Source of the DNA: Cryobacterium sp. Y50
GTDB lineage: Bacteria; Actinomycetota; Actinomycetes; Actinomycetales; Microbacteriaceae
Reading direction: 5' to 3'
DNA: 64,000 nt
Assembly: GCF_002929805.1 (NCBI RefSeq)
Contig: NZ_PJJM01000087.1
Location: 18,131-82,130 of the forward strand
Within the stretch, counting starts at the first letter, position 1. Each line of letters starts with the position of its first letter. The notes beneath the pieces are model-generated. The model did not search any database. It was not told the DNA's origin and saw only the letters and a program-made list of their open reading frames with translations. Shown here piece by piece: positions 1 to 9,051 of the stretch. Made by a program: the position numbers and the translations under genes.

Positions 1-408
1 GACTACAACGGCCACCTCTCCGAGGCGTATTACGTGCTCGCCTTCGGCTTCGCCACCGACCAGGTCATGGATGGCCTCGGCCTCGACGCGGCCTACCGTT
101 CCTTTAGCGGATGCTCCCTCTATACGGTTGAAGCGCACGTACGCTATCTGGCCGAAACGGGAGAGGGCGCCGACCTGACGATCACCAGCACCGTCGTCGG
201 CGCCGGAGCAAAGAAGCTGCACCTCGCGCACGAGATGCGCTCCGGCAACACCCTGATCGCCACCGAAGAGCTGCTCGCCCTGCACGTTGATGCCGGAACC
301 GGCCGCACCACGCCGTTCCCCGCGCCCGTGGCGACCGCGATCAGCGACCACCAGCTGCCCGGTTCCACCGCCGCACCGGACTGGATCGGTCGCACCGTTT
401 CGCTCTAA
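1..408 (+). CDS. Hotdog-fold acyl-CoA thioesterase (C-terminal part, cut by window start)
   Basis: The reading frame is open from base 1 and ends with TAA at 406-408, so the true start lies upstream. The first residues, DYNGHL, match the D-x-NGH active-site segment of 4HBT-type hotdog thioesterases, which hydrolyse acyl-CoA thioesters in the cytoplasm. The remaining 135 residues have the usual alternating strand pattern of the fold. DYNGHM-type sequences are common in thioesterases tied to carnitine or betainyl-CoA breakdown, but no partner gene of that pathway is visible here. A substrate-binding protein gene starts 58 bases downstream on the same strand. Family confidence is good; the substrate is unknown. 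Confidence 0.75.
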   Translation, partial: DYNGHLSEAYYVLAFGFATDQVMDGLGLDAAYRSFSGCSLYTVEAHVRYLAETGEGADLTITSTVVGAGAKKLHLAHEMRSGNTLIATEELLALHVDAGTGRTTPFPAPVATAISDHQLPGSTAAPDWIGRTVSL

Positions 409-466
409 CCCCTGACCAGCCAGCCGTCAGCTGCCGTTTCACGTTCTGCAACCGAAAAAGAGTCCC

Positions 467-2092
467 ATGTCTATCTCTTCACTTGGTCCGAATTCGCCGG
501 GCACCGCCCGCTCGGCGCTCTCCGCGGCATCCGCCCGCTTCTTCTCTCGTCGCCACGTTCTCGGTGGCGGCATGGCGATCGGCGTAGGCGCACTGTTGAC
601 CGCGTGTGGCGGTACGGCGGTCGCCCAGCTGCCGGCGCTCACCGGACCACCCCAGCGCGGTGGCATTCTGCGAGTCGGCCTGGTCGGCGGCGGAGCGGCG
701 GACACCCTCGACGCGCACATTCCGGTCGGCACCACCGACATCGCCCGCGTCGTCAACCTCTACGAGGCTCTGCTCTACCGGGACGAGAACTTCGACCTCA
801 AGCCCTTGCTCGCGCTCTCGGCCACGCCCTCTGCCGATGCCAAGACCTGGACCGTGCGCCTGCGCCAGGGGGTGACCTTTCACAACGGTCATCTGATGAC
901 CGGCCGCGACGTGGCCTCGACCTTTGCCCGCATCACGGACCCGGAGAATCCGAAGTCGGGGGCTTCAAGCCTGACCATTCTCGACGAAGTCGTCGTGCTC
1001 GATGACTACCTGCTGGAATTTCGGCTCAACACGCCCACTGCGACCTTCGACGACTCGCTCGGGCAATATTCGCTCGGCATCGTGCCGGACGACTACGACC
1101 CGCAGAACCCAGTGGGCACCGGACCGTTCCGATACGAATCGTTCACCGCCGGGCAACGCAGCGTCTTCACCCGCAATAAAAACTATTGGCAGGATAACGA
1201 GCCATACCTCGACGAGCTGCGCATTCTGAACTTCAGCGACGACAACGCCCTGATCAACGCACTGTTGTCCACCCAGGTCGACGCCATCGGACAGGTTCCC
1301 CTGGCCCTGCTCGAGGTGCTCAAAACCGACCCGCGGGTGGATATTCTCAACTCGGAAACCGGCATGTGGCTGCCGTTCACCATGCGTGTCGACCGTGCCC
1401 CGTTCGACGACGTGCGAGTGCGCCAGGCCTTTCGACTGGTCGTCGACCGGGAAGAAATGGTCGAACAGGTGCTCAGCGGCCACGGCACCGTCGGCAACGA
1501 CATGTACGGTCTGTACGACCCCGGCTACGCTGAGAACCTGCCGCAACGCGTGCAGGACATCGATCGCGCCAAGGAACTGCTGGCAGAGGCTGGCTACCCC
1601 GACGGGCTCGAGGTGGAACTGGTCACGGCGCCGATCCAGGCCGGTGTCGTCGAAGCGGCGCAGGTCTTTGCCCAGCAGGCCCGCGCCGCGGGTATCACCG
1701 TGACCATTCGCCGGGTCGACACGACCACCTTCTTCGGTGACGACTACCTGCAGTGGGATTTCGCACAGGACTTCTGGTACACCCGAAACTTTCTGCCACA
1801 GGTCGACAGCGGCTCGCTGCCGACCTCGCCCTACAACGAAACGCACTGGGCTAACCCCCGCTTCCTCGAACTGGTCGAACAGGCGAAATCGACCATTGAC
1901 CCGACCCAACGCAACGAGCTGATCACCGAGGCGCAGACCATCGAATATGACGAAGGCGGTTACATCATCTGGGGCTACCCCAACCAAGCGGATGCCTACC
2001 AACGTTACGTAGGAGGTCTCGTGCCCAACGGCACCGGCCTGCCGCTGTCCGGATTCGAGTTTCGTCGTGTGTGGATGGGCGGGCAGCACTGA
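467..2092 (+). CDS. Peptide/oligopeptide-type ABC transporter substrate-binding lipoprotein (SBP_bac_5)
   Basis: This 541-residue extracytoplasmic solute receptor belongs to the DppA/OppA family (SBP_bac_5). Residues 25-50 carry a twin-arginine-like segment (SRRHVLGGG), a hydrophobic stretch and a lipobox LLTAC, so the mature protein is probably a lipid-anchored Tat or Sec substrate. The family signature follows (RGGILRVG, LYEALLYRDENFDLKPLLA, FHNGHLMTGRDV). The ATG at 467 has a purine-rich stretch upstream. The gene overlaps the first permease (TGATG), which indicates an operon of binding protein, two permeases, ATPase and hydrolase. The ligand may be a peptide, glycoside or other oligomer and cannot be assigned. 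Confidence 0.9.
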   Translation: MSISSLGPNSPGTARSALSAASARFFSRRHVLGGGMAIGVGALLTACGGTAVAQLPALTGPPQRGGILRVGLVGGGAADTLDAHIPVGTTDIARVVNLYEALLYRDENFDLKPLLALSATPSADAKTWTVRLRQGVTFHNGHLMTGRDVASTFARITDPENPKSGASSLTILDEVVVLDDYLLEFRLNTPTATFDDSLGQYSLGIVPDDYDPQNPVGTGPFRYESFTAGQRSVFTRNKNYWQDNEPYLDELRILNFSDDNALINALLSTQVDAIGQVPLALLEVLKTDPRVDILNSETGMWLPFTMRVDRAPFDDVRVRQAFRLVVDREEMVEQVLSGHGTVGNDMYGLYDPGYAENLPQRVQDIDRAKELLAEAGYPDGLEVELVTAPIQAGVVEAAQVFAQQARAAGITVTIRRVDTTTFFGDDYLQWDFAQDFWYTRNFLPQVDSGSLPTSPYNETHWANPRFLELVEQAKSTIDPTQRNELITEAQTIEYDEGGYIIWGYPNQADAYQRYVGGLVPNGTGLPLSGFEFRRVWMGGQH

Positions 2093-3048
2093 TGCTCGGT
2101 CTCATTCTTCGCCGTCTCTCGATCAGCGCGGTCATTTTGCTCGTCGTCTCGATGCTGGTCTTCGTGGCGACCCTGCTGCTGCCGGGCGACCCGGCCCAGG
2201 CCATTCTCGGCCAGCAGGCCACTCCTGAACGGCTGGAGGCCCTGCGCGAGCAGATGAACCTCAACGATCCGTTTGCGCAGCGCTATCTGCATTGGCTCGG
2301 CGGTCTGTTCGTCGGCGACTTCGGCGTCTCCGCTGCGTCCGGCGGGTCGGTGGCCGCTCTGCTTGGTGATCGCATTGCCGCTTCGCTCGTACTCATGGTC
2401 GCTGCGGCCGCAATCAGCATTCCAGTCGGAATCCTTGTTGGCACCTACAGCGCCCTGCGCCGCGGCAAGGCCGGCGACCACGCCGCCACCGGAATCTCGC
2501 TCGTGCTCGCCGCGCTGCCCGACTTCGTGATCGGCATCGCGCTCGTGACCCTGTTCTCCACCACCGTGTTCACTGTGTTGCCCTCCGTGACGATGGCCCC
2601 GCCCGGCGAGCAGGTCTGGGACTACCCGAGCCAGCTGATTCTGCCGGTGCTGACCCTCGTGCTCGTCGTCATGCCCTACATCATTCGCATGATGCGCACC
2701 ACGATGATCGAGGTGCTCGACTCCGGCTACGTCGAAATGGCCCGGCTCAAGGGCGTTCCCGAACGCCAGGTCATCTGGCGGCATGCCCTGCCGCACGCGA
2801 TCGCACCGGTCGCCCAGGTCGTAGCCATTCAGCTCGCCTGGCTCGCCGGCGGCATCGTCGTCGTCGAGTTTCTATTCCGCTACCCAGGCGTGGGCCAGGC
2901 GCTCGTCGACGCAGTGACCAACCGGGACGTGCAGGTCGTGCAGGCCCTCGCCATGCTGATCGCCGCCGTCTACGTCGTGGTCAACCTCTTTGCCGACATC
3001 GTCGGCATTGTGACCAATCCGAAATTGCGCACGGGAGGAATCCGATGA
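2092..3048 (+). CDS. ABC transporter permease, DppB/OppB type
   Basis: This 318-residue membrane permease starts at the ATG at 2092, which overlaps the TGA of the preceding binding-protein gene; an upstream in-frame ATG at 2071 would place seven extra residues inside that gene. It shows the usual N-terminal membrane helix, a periplasmic loop with the PGDPA segment, and the BPD_transp_1 domain with the coupling-helix motif around EMARLKGVPERQVIWRHALP. It pairs with the following DppC-like permease, whose start overlaps its stop codon. It forms half of the channel for the solute captured by the upstream lipoprotein. Confidence 0.92.
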   Translation: MLGLILRRLSISAVILLVVSMLVFVATLLLPGDPAQAILGQQATPERLEALREQMNLNDPFAQRYLHWLGGLFVGDFGVSAASGGSVAALLGDRIAASLVLMVAAAAISIPVGILVGTYSALRRGKAGDHAATGISLVLAALPDFVIGIALVTLFSTTVFTVLPSVTMAPPGEQVWDYPSQLILPVLTLVLVVMPYIIRMMRTTMIEVLDSGYVEMARLKGVPERQVIWRHALPHAIAPVAQVVAIQLAWLAGGIVVVEFLFRYPGVGQALVDAVTNRDVQVVQALAMLIAAVYVVVNLFADIVGIVTNPKLRTGGIR

Positions 3049-3917
3049 CCACGATTGACACTCCCACCGAGACGATTGCTGCGCCGCCCGGACTGCTGCG
3101 CCGCATCATCCGTCAGCGCCAGGCCAGGATCGGCCTCGCGTTCACCGGAATCATCGTGCTCGTCGCCGTCGCCGGCCCCCTGCTGCTGCCTTGGCTCACC
3201 GGGTACACCAGCACCGAATTCACCGGGCGCCCGTTTCAGCCCGATGGAGTCTTCGGCACCGACAACCTCGGTCGCGACATTCTCAGCCGCTTCCTGGACG
3301 GCGGCCTGACTCTGCTGGTCTTCGCCGCCCTCGCCACCGCTCTCGGCATGCTGCTCGGAACCGCCGCCGGCATGCTCGCCGCCTACCAGGGTGGCAAACT
3401 CGACAGCATCATCATGCGCGGCAACGATGTGCTGCTGGCCCTGCCGCAGCTAGTCTTCGCCCTGCTCGCCATCACCGTGCTCGGCCCACAGGGCTGGGTG
3501 GTGGTGCTGGTCATCGGCATCACCCACGCGCCGCGGATTGCCCGCGTGACGCGCTCGGCGGCATCCGCCGTCATCACTGAGGACTTTATTCGAGCCTCGG
3601 AAATGTACGCGGTGCCGCGCTGGAAGATTCTGCTGAAGGATGTGCTGCCCAACATCACCGGCCCGCTGATGGTCGAGCTCGGCCTGCGGATGACCTATTC
3701 GATCGCGGCGATCGCATCGCTGTCCTTTCTCGGCCTGGGCATGCAGCCGCCGACCGCTGACTGGGGCCTGATGATCAACGAGAACCGCATCGCCCTGACC
3801 CTGCAGCCGTGGGGCGTTATTCTGCCGGTGCTCGCCATCGCCATTCTGACCGTCGGCAGCAACCTGATCACCGACGCCGTCGCGCGCGCCTCGGCCACCG
3901 TGGAGGAAAGCAAATGA
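3045..3917 (+). CDS. ABC transporter permease, DppC/OppC type
   Basis: This 290-residue permease overlaps its upstream partner by ATGA (3045-3048). The N-terminus carries the cytoplasmic leader and first membrane helix typical of DppC (LLRRIIRQRQARIGLAFTG). It is followed by the FGTDNLGRDILSR segment that marks this subfamily and the EAA-type coupling loop near ASEMYAVPRWKILLKDVLP. It forms a heterodimeric channel with the DppB-like protein. The stop overlaps the start of the double ATPase gene, so translation is likely coupled through the operon. Confidence 0.92.
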   Translation: MTTIDTPTETIAAPPGLLRRIIRQRQARIGLAFTGIIVLVAVAGPLLLPWLTGYTSTEFTGRPFQPDGVFGTDNLGRDILSRFLDGGLTLLVFAALATALGMLLGTAAGMLAAYQGGKLDSIIMRGNDVLLALPQLVFALLAITVLGPQGWVVVLVIGITHAPRIARVTRSAASAVITEDFIRASEMYAVPRWKILLKDVLPNITGPLMVELGLRMTYSIAAIASLSFLGLGMQPPTADWGLMINENRIALTLQPWGVILPVLAIAILTVGSNLITDAVARASATVEESK

Positions 3918-5575
3918 GCACACTGATCGAGCAGCAGACCGAGGTAGCGCTGCAGGCCACCGACCTGCGTGTGGCCACTACCCTCGGCAAGGAAATTTTG
4001 CACAGCGTCTCCTTCACGCTGCAGCGGGGACGGATGCTCGCCCTCGTCGGCGAATCCGGCTCCGGCAAGACCACGGCCGGGCTAGCCTGCCTCGGCTACT
4101 TTCGCACCGGACTCGCGCACGTCGGCGGCACCGTTGAACTCTCTGATGGCACCGACCTGTTGGCGCTGGCGGATGCCGGTCGGCGCGGTTTGCGCGGTGG
4201 CTCCATCTCCTATGTTCCGCAGGACCCAGCCCTGTCGCTGAACCCGGCTATGCGCATCGGTACTCAGATCATGGAGGTGCTGCGCGTACACGGCTACGGC
4301 GCGTCGGAGCAGGCTCGCCGGGAACGGCTGGCCGAAGTGCTCACCGACGTCGGGCTGCCGAACGATGCCGCTTACCAGCGGCGCTGGCCGCACGAGCTCT
4401 CCGGTGGGCAGCAGCAGCGCGTGGGCATCGCCATGGCGTTCGCCTTTCGCCCCGAAGTCATGGTGATGGACGAACCCACCACCGGGCTGGACGTCACCAC
4501 GCAGGCCCTCGTGCTGCAGACGATCCATCAGCTGGTCACGACCCATGCCGTCGCCGGGCTGTACATCACGCACGACCTCGCCGTGGTGTCGGAGGTGGCC
4601 GATGAGGTCGCCGTCATGCTCGCCGGCCGCATCGTGGAGCAAGGTCCGAGCGACCAGGTTTTGCACGACCCGCAGCACGCCTATACCCGCAAGCTGCTGA
4701 ACGCCGTGCCCGACCTGGCCGGGCGCCACCACATCGGGGCGGTCGAGGCGGTGACCGGAGCCATGCCGATCATCAGCCGGGAGCGGGCGGCATCCGCTCG
4801 CCTGACGGCGCCCATCGTCGCTTCGACCAGTCTGCTGTCGGTTGCCGACCTGCGGCTGTCCTACGGCAGCAACGCGGTGCTCAACGGGATCGACTTCGAG
4901 CTCGGTCGGGGCGAATCGCTCATGCTGCTCGGGGAATCCGGCTCGGGCAAGACCACGGCCGCCCGCTGCATCGCCGGGCTGAATGACAGCTACACCGGCT
5001 CGGTCAGCCTCGCCGGAACGACCCTGCAACCCGGAACGCGGCAGCGCAGCGCCGAGGAACGCCACCGCATCCAGTACGTGTTCCAGTCGCCGCTGTCCTC
5101 GCTCAACCCGCGTCGCACCATCGGCGAATCGGTCGCGGTTCCCTTGTATATGTCGGGAACCTTCAGTCGCAAGGAACGTCGGGCCCTCGTGTTAGAGGCG
5201 CTCGATCAGGTGCAGCTTGCCGCGTCATTCATCGACCGACGGCCGGGCCAGCTCAGCGGAGGTGAACGTCAGCGCGCCGCGATCGCCCGCGCACTAGTGA
5301 ATGCCCCCTCCGTGCTGGTATGCGATGAGGTCACGAGCGCGCTCGACGTGTCGGTGCAGGCCTCAATCATCGACCTGCTGCGCACCCTGCAGGTGGAAAC
5401 CGGGATGGCGATGGTGTTCGTCACCCACAACATCGCGCTTGCCCGCCACATCTCCCAGCGTCTGGCCGTGCTGCACGCCGGCCGCATCGTCGACATCGGA
5501 CCAACCGACGAAGTGCTCGAGAACCCGCAACACAGCTACACCCGCGAGCTGCTGACCCACGTTCCGACGTTGTAA
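3914..5575 (+). CDS. Double-domain ABC transporter ATPase (DppD-DppF type fusion)
   Basis: At 553 residues this protein contains two complete ABC ATPase domains in one chain. The first has Walker A GESGSGKTT, signature LSGGQQQR and Walker B VMVMDEPTTGLD. The second, after about residue 305, has GESGSGKTT, LSGGERQR and VLVCDEVTSALD. Each domain ends with the oligopeptide-transporter tail (HDPQHAYTRKLL; ENPQHSYTRELL). The ATG at 3914 overlaps the stop of the DppC gene; the open frame extends upstream only as a shadow of that gene. The protein powers import by the binding protein and permeases encoded just before it. Confidence 0.93.
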   Translation: MSTLIEQQTEVALQATDLRVATTLGKEILHSVSFTLQRGRMLALVGESGSGKTTAGLACLGYFRTGLAHVGGTVELSDGTDLLALADAGRRGLRGGSISYVPQDPALSLNPAMRIGTQIMEVLRVHGYGASEQARRERLAEVLTDVGLPNDAAYQRRWPHELSGGQQQRVGIAMAFAFRPEVMVMDEPTTGLDVTTQALVLQTIHQLVTTHAVAGLYITHDLAVVSEVADEVAVMLAGRIVEQGPSDQVLHDPQHAYTRKLLNAVPDLAGRHHIGAVEAVTGAMPIISRERAASARLTAPIVASTSLLSVADLRLSYGSNAVLNGIDFELGRGESLMLLGESGSGKTTAARCIAGLNDSYTGSVSLAGTTLQPGTRQRSAEERHRIQYVFQSPLSSLNPRRTIGESVAVPLYMSGTFSRKERRALVLEALDQVQLAASFIDRRPGQLSGGERQRAAIARALVNAPSVLVCDEVTSALDVSVQASIIDLLRTLQVETGMAMVFVTHNIALARHISQRLAVLHAGRIVDIGPTDEVLENPQHSYTRELLTHVPTL

Positions 5576-5577
5576 CC

Positions 5578-6750
5578 GTGTCGGTTCAGGCGCACAATGA
5601 CGGCGATCTGCCTGGCTTCGACCGGCTAGTGCGGGTCTTCACCGAGCTGGTCGACCGGTCCCGCGGCGGGATGGCGTTCTGCGTGTATCGAAACGGGCAT
5701 CCGCTCGTGCGCCTGTACGGCGGCAGCACGGAACAACGCGCCGAACCGACCGACGCAATCGCCACCGGCTGGGGCCCACAGACGCTGGCCGTGATGTTCT
5801 CGGGCACCAAAGGAGTCGTAGCCGCCGTGGCCGCGCTGCTGGTCGACCGTGGCCTGCTTGATGTGCACCGCACGGTTGCGCACTACTGGCCCGAATTCGC
5901 CGCCGCCGGCAAGGAACGCGTGACCGTGGCGCAGGTACTCAGTCACACGGTCGGTCTGGTCTACGTCGACCCGGAACCGTCGGGGGAGTGGGCCGACCTC
6001 GACAACGCTGCCAACGCCGTCGCGCTCGGCGCGCAGGCACCGCTGTGGGAGCCTGGAACCCGCGTCGCCTATCACGCCATCACCTACGGCTACCTGATGA
6101 ACGAGATCTTTCGGCGGGTGACCGGTCAGAGTGCCGGGCAGCTGATCGACGAGCTCATTGCGCGGCCGTTCGACCTCGACATCTATTTGGGGCTCCCTGA
6201 CGCGTTGGAATCGCGCGTGGCTCCGATGTTTCGAGCCGAGGGCTATGCGATCAGTACCTACCTGACCGACCCGGAGCGACGCAAAATAGTGGAGCGGATG
6301 TATTCCAAGACTCTGCTCGGAACGTCCCTGCGCGCCAACACCCCCGAACTGCATCGCGGAGAGCTGGCAGCCGGCGGCGGAATCGCGACGGCCGATGGGA
6401 TGGCCGCGCTGTACTCCCGGCTGGGATCACTCGTGTCGTCGGGCACGCTCGCGGCGGCGACCGAGACCTGGTCTGAGGGTATCGATGCGATCAACGACCG
6501 GCCGCTGCGCTTCGGCCTCGGTTTCGAGCTGGCCGACCTGATCGGTACCTACGGGCCGGAGGCGTCGGCTTTCGGGCATTCCGGGGCGGGCGGCAGCCTG
6601 CACGGCGCCTGGCCAGAGCAGAGCCTCGGCTTCTCTTTTCTGACCAACGAGATGCTCGCCGAGAACTTCGACACCCGTGTGAAAGAGCTGCTGGTGGTAC
6701 TGCCCGGCCTGGTCCGCGGAGGGGGTTCGGATCAGGGAGGGCTAGCCTGA
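5578..6750 (+). CDS. Serine hydrolase of the class C beta-lactamase / EstB-like family
   Basis: This 390-residue protein starts with GTG at 5578, two bases after the ATPase stop, so it is the last gene of the ABC operon. It carries the SxxK catalytic tetrad (SGTK near residue 80, preceded by MF), a YHAITYG segment that supplies the conserved tyrosine motif, and a C-terminal GHSGAGG box in place of the KTG motif. There is no signal peptide, which fits the cytoplasmic carboxylesterase/EstB-like branch rather than a secreted beta-lactamase. Its position suggests that it hydrolyses the imported ligand (ester, amide or small peptide). That role is inferred. Confidence 0.85.
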   Translation: MSVQAHNDGDLPGFDRLVRVFTELVDRSRGGMAFCVYRNGHPLVRLYGGSTEQRAEPTDAIATGWGPQTLAVMFSGTKGVVAAVAALLVDRGLLDVHRTVAHYWPEFAAAGKERVTVAQVLSHTVGLVYVDPEPSGEWADLDNAANAVALGAQAPLWEPGTRVAYHAITYGYLMNEIFRRVTGQSAGQLIDELIARPFDLDIYLGLPDALESRVAPMFRAEGYAISTYLTDPERRKIVERMYSKTLLGTSLRANTPELHRGELAAGGGIATADGMAALYSRLGSLVSSGTLAAATETWSEGIDAINDRPLRFGLGFELADLIGTYGPEASAFGHSGAGGSLHGAWPEQSLGFSFLTNEMLAENFDTRVKELLVVLPGLVRGGGSDQGGLA

Positions 6751-6776
6751 AGTTGTACGCAATTGAAGGAGTGATT

Positions 6777-7121
6777 ATGCAGGTCATCGTCAATACCGAC
6801 AGCAACGTCGACGGCACCGAACGGGTCGCTGGCGCGCTCGAAATGATCGTCGAAGAGTCCCTTTCGCGCTACGGCGAACGCCTGACTCGGGTTGAGGTTC
6901 ACCTCTCCGATGGCACCGCCGGCCGCAGCAGCGCCGACGACATCAAGTGCACGCTCGAGGCCCGCCCAGCCGGCGGCACGCCCGTCGTCGTCACCGAAAA
7001 CGCCAACGCCGTGGAGGAAGCCCTGACTGGCGCCTTGCACAAGATGAAGAGCCTGCTGGTGAGCCACTTCGGAAAGTTAGATGCCCGTAAGGGCAACCTC
7101 CCGATGGGCGAGGTCATCTAG
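6777..7121 (+). CDS. HPF/RaiA-family ribosome-associated protein
   Basis: This 114-residue protein has the beta-alpha-beta-beta-beta-alpha pattern of the ribosome hibernation fold (VIVNTDSNVDG, SRYGERLTRVEVHLSD, IKCTLEARPAGGTPVVVTENA, HKMKSLL). The ATG at 6777 is preceded by GAAGGAG, so it is preferred over an upstream TTG. Family members bind the 30S subunit near the decoding site during stress. This one is of the short type without the C-terminal dimerisation domain of long HPF. It lies 26 bases after the hydrolase but is probably an independent unit. Confidence 0.75.
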   Translation: MQVIVNTDSNVDGTERVAGALEMIVEESLSRYGERLTRVEVHLSDGTAGRSSADDIKCTLEARPAGGTPVVVTENANAVEEALTGALHKMKSLLVSHFGKLDARKGNLPMGEVI

Positions 7122-7166
7122 GCCGGGTGACGCGCTCGAGGGATACGCAGCGCGCCACCCGGCCTA
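7119..7166. terminator. Strong hairpin between convergent genes
   Basis: The arms GGCCGGGTG (7121-7129) and CACCCGGCC (7156-7164) are perfectly complementary, and inner GCGCT/AGCGC pairs extend the stem. The hairpin begins at the stop codon of the HPF-like gene and lies before the end of the lipoprotein gene on the other strand, so it probably acts as a bidirectional terminator. No long U run follows it. Confidence 0.6.
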
Positions 7167-7260
7167 GCGGTTTGACGCCTCAGTGCGATGACACCGGCGT
7201 GGAAATTGCAACGTAAGACGGAAACGCACAGTCCCACGGCGCGCCGGCGGCGCTGGGCAG

Positions 7261-8409
7261 TTAGCGGGTGTGGGCGATGATCGCTTCGGCGACCGCCACC
7301 GTGTCGCTGTTCGACTCGACCTGGTAGGCCGATTGTCCGAGTGAGAAGATCACGATGCAGAAATGCGTGATGTCGGTGCAGATCTGCACGGCGTGCTCAC
7401 CCTCGACCGCGCCCTTCAGCGCAACCGTCGGCAGAGCCTGGCTGTCTGGCGTAGAGACCATCGTGTCGACGAGTCCGGCAAGGTCGTAGCCGACCGTGAC
7501 GGACGTACCCAGGAGGCCGGCGGCCGCCAAGTCGACCGGGACGCCGTCGACCTGCACGGAGCAGCGGAATACCCCAGACTGCTGCGCCACGTAGCTCTCG
7601 AAGGAAGTCGAGCCGCTGTTTGTTACGGACCAGACTTCGTAGTCGAGCGAGTCGACGCCGAGGGCCGTGGCTATGCCCTGCGACCCGAGCGCGCCGGTGC
7701 AGTCGGGTTCGCGTTCGACCAGATCGACCGCTGACCAGACCAATTGGCCGGGCTGAGCATCCGTCAGAGCGGTGAAAACGGATGCCGCGAGCGGCTGCAT
7801 CTGCGCCAGGATCGCGTCGGGCGTCAGCCCGGAGAAATACCAACCGTCGCGTTGGTTCCAGTTCGTGCTCAACACGATTTCGACCCAGGCATCGCCGACC
7901 GGTGCGCTGATGAAGCAGCCGGGTTCGACGCCGCACCCGGTCGCCGCTTCAATGCCTTCGATGGTCATCGGGGCGTCGGAGGGGCCGTCGCCGAGCGAGA
8001 AGGTGTCGCCCACCTTGTAGGGCGCCCAGGAGTCGGCGCCGCCGGGAACGACCTCGACGCTGACGTACGCCCAGTCGGAACCGACGGGGTTCTGCATCGG
8101 ATTGCCGACCGCGGGACCAACCCGCCAAGAGCAGGACAGACCCCCCAGGGCTGGCACGGCGTACTCGGTGAGGTTAGCCGCTGGCTGGAACGCGGCTACC
8201 GGGGTCGGCGCAGTTCCGTCGGCGGTGACGAAAACGGGCGCCACATCATCAAGGACAGCAATGTCGTCGCAGGCGTAACCGCTCGCTGCCACCGGTGTTG
8301 GTGGGACTGATCCTGACGCTGACGTTTCTACCTGAGGCCCCGCAGTGCATCCGCTGAGGACCACGATCGCGAGCAAAACGGTCGGATTGATCAGACTGCG
8401 GCGTAACAT
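7261..8409 (-). CDS. Putative lipoprotein of unknown function
   Basis: The 382-residue protein starts with a lipoprotein signal peptide (MLRRSLINPTVLLAIVVLSGC; lipobox LSGC at residues 18-21), followed by a Ser/Thr/Pro-rich linker. The rest has no motif I recognise. It contains several cysteines (for example YACDD, SCSWR, GCGVEPGC, FRCSV, ICTDITHFC) that may form disulfides outside the cell. Length and spacing suggest two copies of a roughly 150-residue domain (one with the GLSCSWRVG segment, one with GVFRCSVQVDG), each ending in a hydrophobic strand. It is a monocistronic gene, convergent with the HPF-like gene. Confidence 0.7.
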   Translation of the reverse strand: MLRRSLINPTVLLAIVVLSGCTAGPQVETSASGSVPPTPVAASGYACDDIAVLDDVAPVFVTADGTAPTPVAAFQPAANLTEYAVPALGGLSCSWRVGPAVGNPMQNPVGSDWAYVSVEVVPGGADSWAPYKVGDTFSLGDGPSDAPMTIEGIEAATGCGVEPGCFISAPVGDAWVEIVLSTNWNQRDGWYFSGLTPDAILAQMQPLAASVFTALTDAQPGQLVWSAVDLVEREPDCTGALGSQGIATALGVDSLDYEVWSVTNSGSTSFESYVAQQSGVFRCSVQVDGVPVDLAAAGLLGTSVTVGYDLAGLVDTMVSTPDSQALPTVALKGAVEGEHAVQICTDITHFCIVIFSLGQSAYQVESNSDTVAVAEAIIAHTR

Positions 8410-8519
8410 GCGGTCAGCCTAGCAGCAGCCATTTTGCCTGGTGAACTGTGCTTTCCTCGACAAACAGCACCGGCGAGTACGACACACCTGAATGAATCCC
8501 TAAATGATATGCTGGCAGT

Positions 8520-8720
8520 ATGAGCCGACAGATTGCGGTGCGCCTGCCCGACGACATTGTGGACTATCTCGACCGAGCGGTGGGAAGGGCCGCGAAACCA
8601 GCCGCGCCGCCGACAGCGTCAGTCGCTCTGGTGCGCTGGAGGTCCGGCTTGTGGGATTCATTCTCTGGGCCACGACGTTTCGTTCGGCCCGGCATGGCAT
8701 GTTCTGTGGGCGCCCAGTAG
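8520..8720 (+). pseudogene. Decayed ribbon-helix-helix antitoxin
   Basis: The first 20 codons read MSRQIAVRLPDDIVDYLDRAV, the N-terminus of an RHH antitoxin of the MazE/VapB type. After about base 8583 the homology jumps to another frame, where SRAADSVSRSGALE resembles the second helix of such antitoxins. The gene is therefore frameshifted. No intact toxin follows; the sequence after 8640 is not recognisable. This looks like the relic of a toxin-antitoxin pair. Confidence 0.55.
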
Positions 8721-8729
8721 CCTGAGGGC

Positions 8730-8927
8730 ATGTCCACCGCTCAGATCACCTCAATGCAACGTCGAATTTGAATTTTCGGAATTTTCTACAGCCTGACAAT
8801 TCTCGCAACCGGACTGTGGGTGAGCTTGGCCACCGGAGAGTGGATTGCTCTTTTCTGCGCGGGAGGCTTAGTCGTGTTCCCCGTCAGCGCTGTGGCGTTG
8901 TTCCGTTCACGCAAATCGTCGCGGTAG
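8730..8927 (+). pseudogene. Small one- or two-helix membrane protein with an in-frame TGA
   Basis: From ATG at 8730 to TAG at 8925-8927 there are 66 codons in one frame, broken only by TGA at 8769-8771. The part after the stop (IFGIFYSLTILATG, GEWIALFCAGG and a basic tail FRSRKSSR) looks like two transmembrane segments and a typical cytoplasmic end. Restoring CGA in place of TGA would give a 65-residue membrane protein. Either it is a recent pseudogene or the base call is wrong. The function is unknown. Confidence 0.5.
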
Positions 8928-9051
8928 CGGTGCGGCTTGCGGGTGCGGGCGTTGGGTGACGAACCCACGACGTCAGCTCCTTTGCGAACTTTGCTCGGGG
9001 CGGGGACACGTTTCTCACCCGTGTTCTCCCCGCGCCCTTTAGAGTCGAACC

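Noticed and set aside
8769..8771. TGA recoded as an amino acid (selenocysteine or Trp)
   Set aside because: Intact neighbouring genes end with TGA, the interrupted genes are unrelated to selenoproteins, and no SECIS-like structure was seen.
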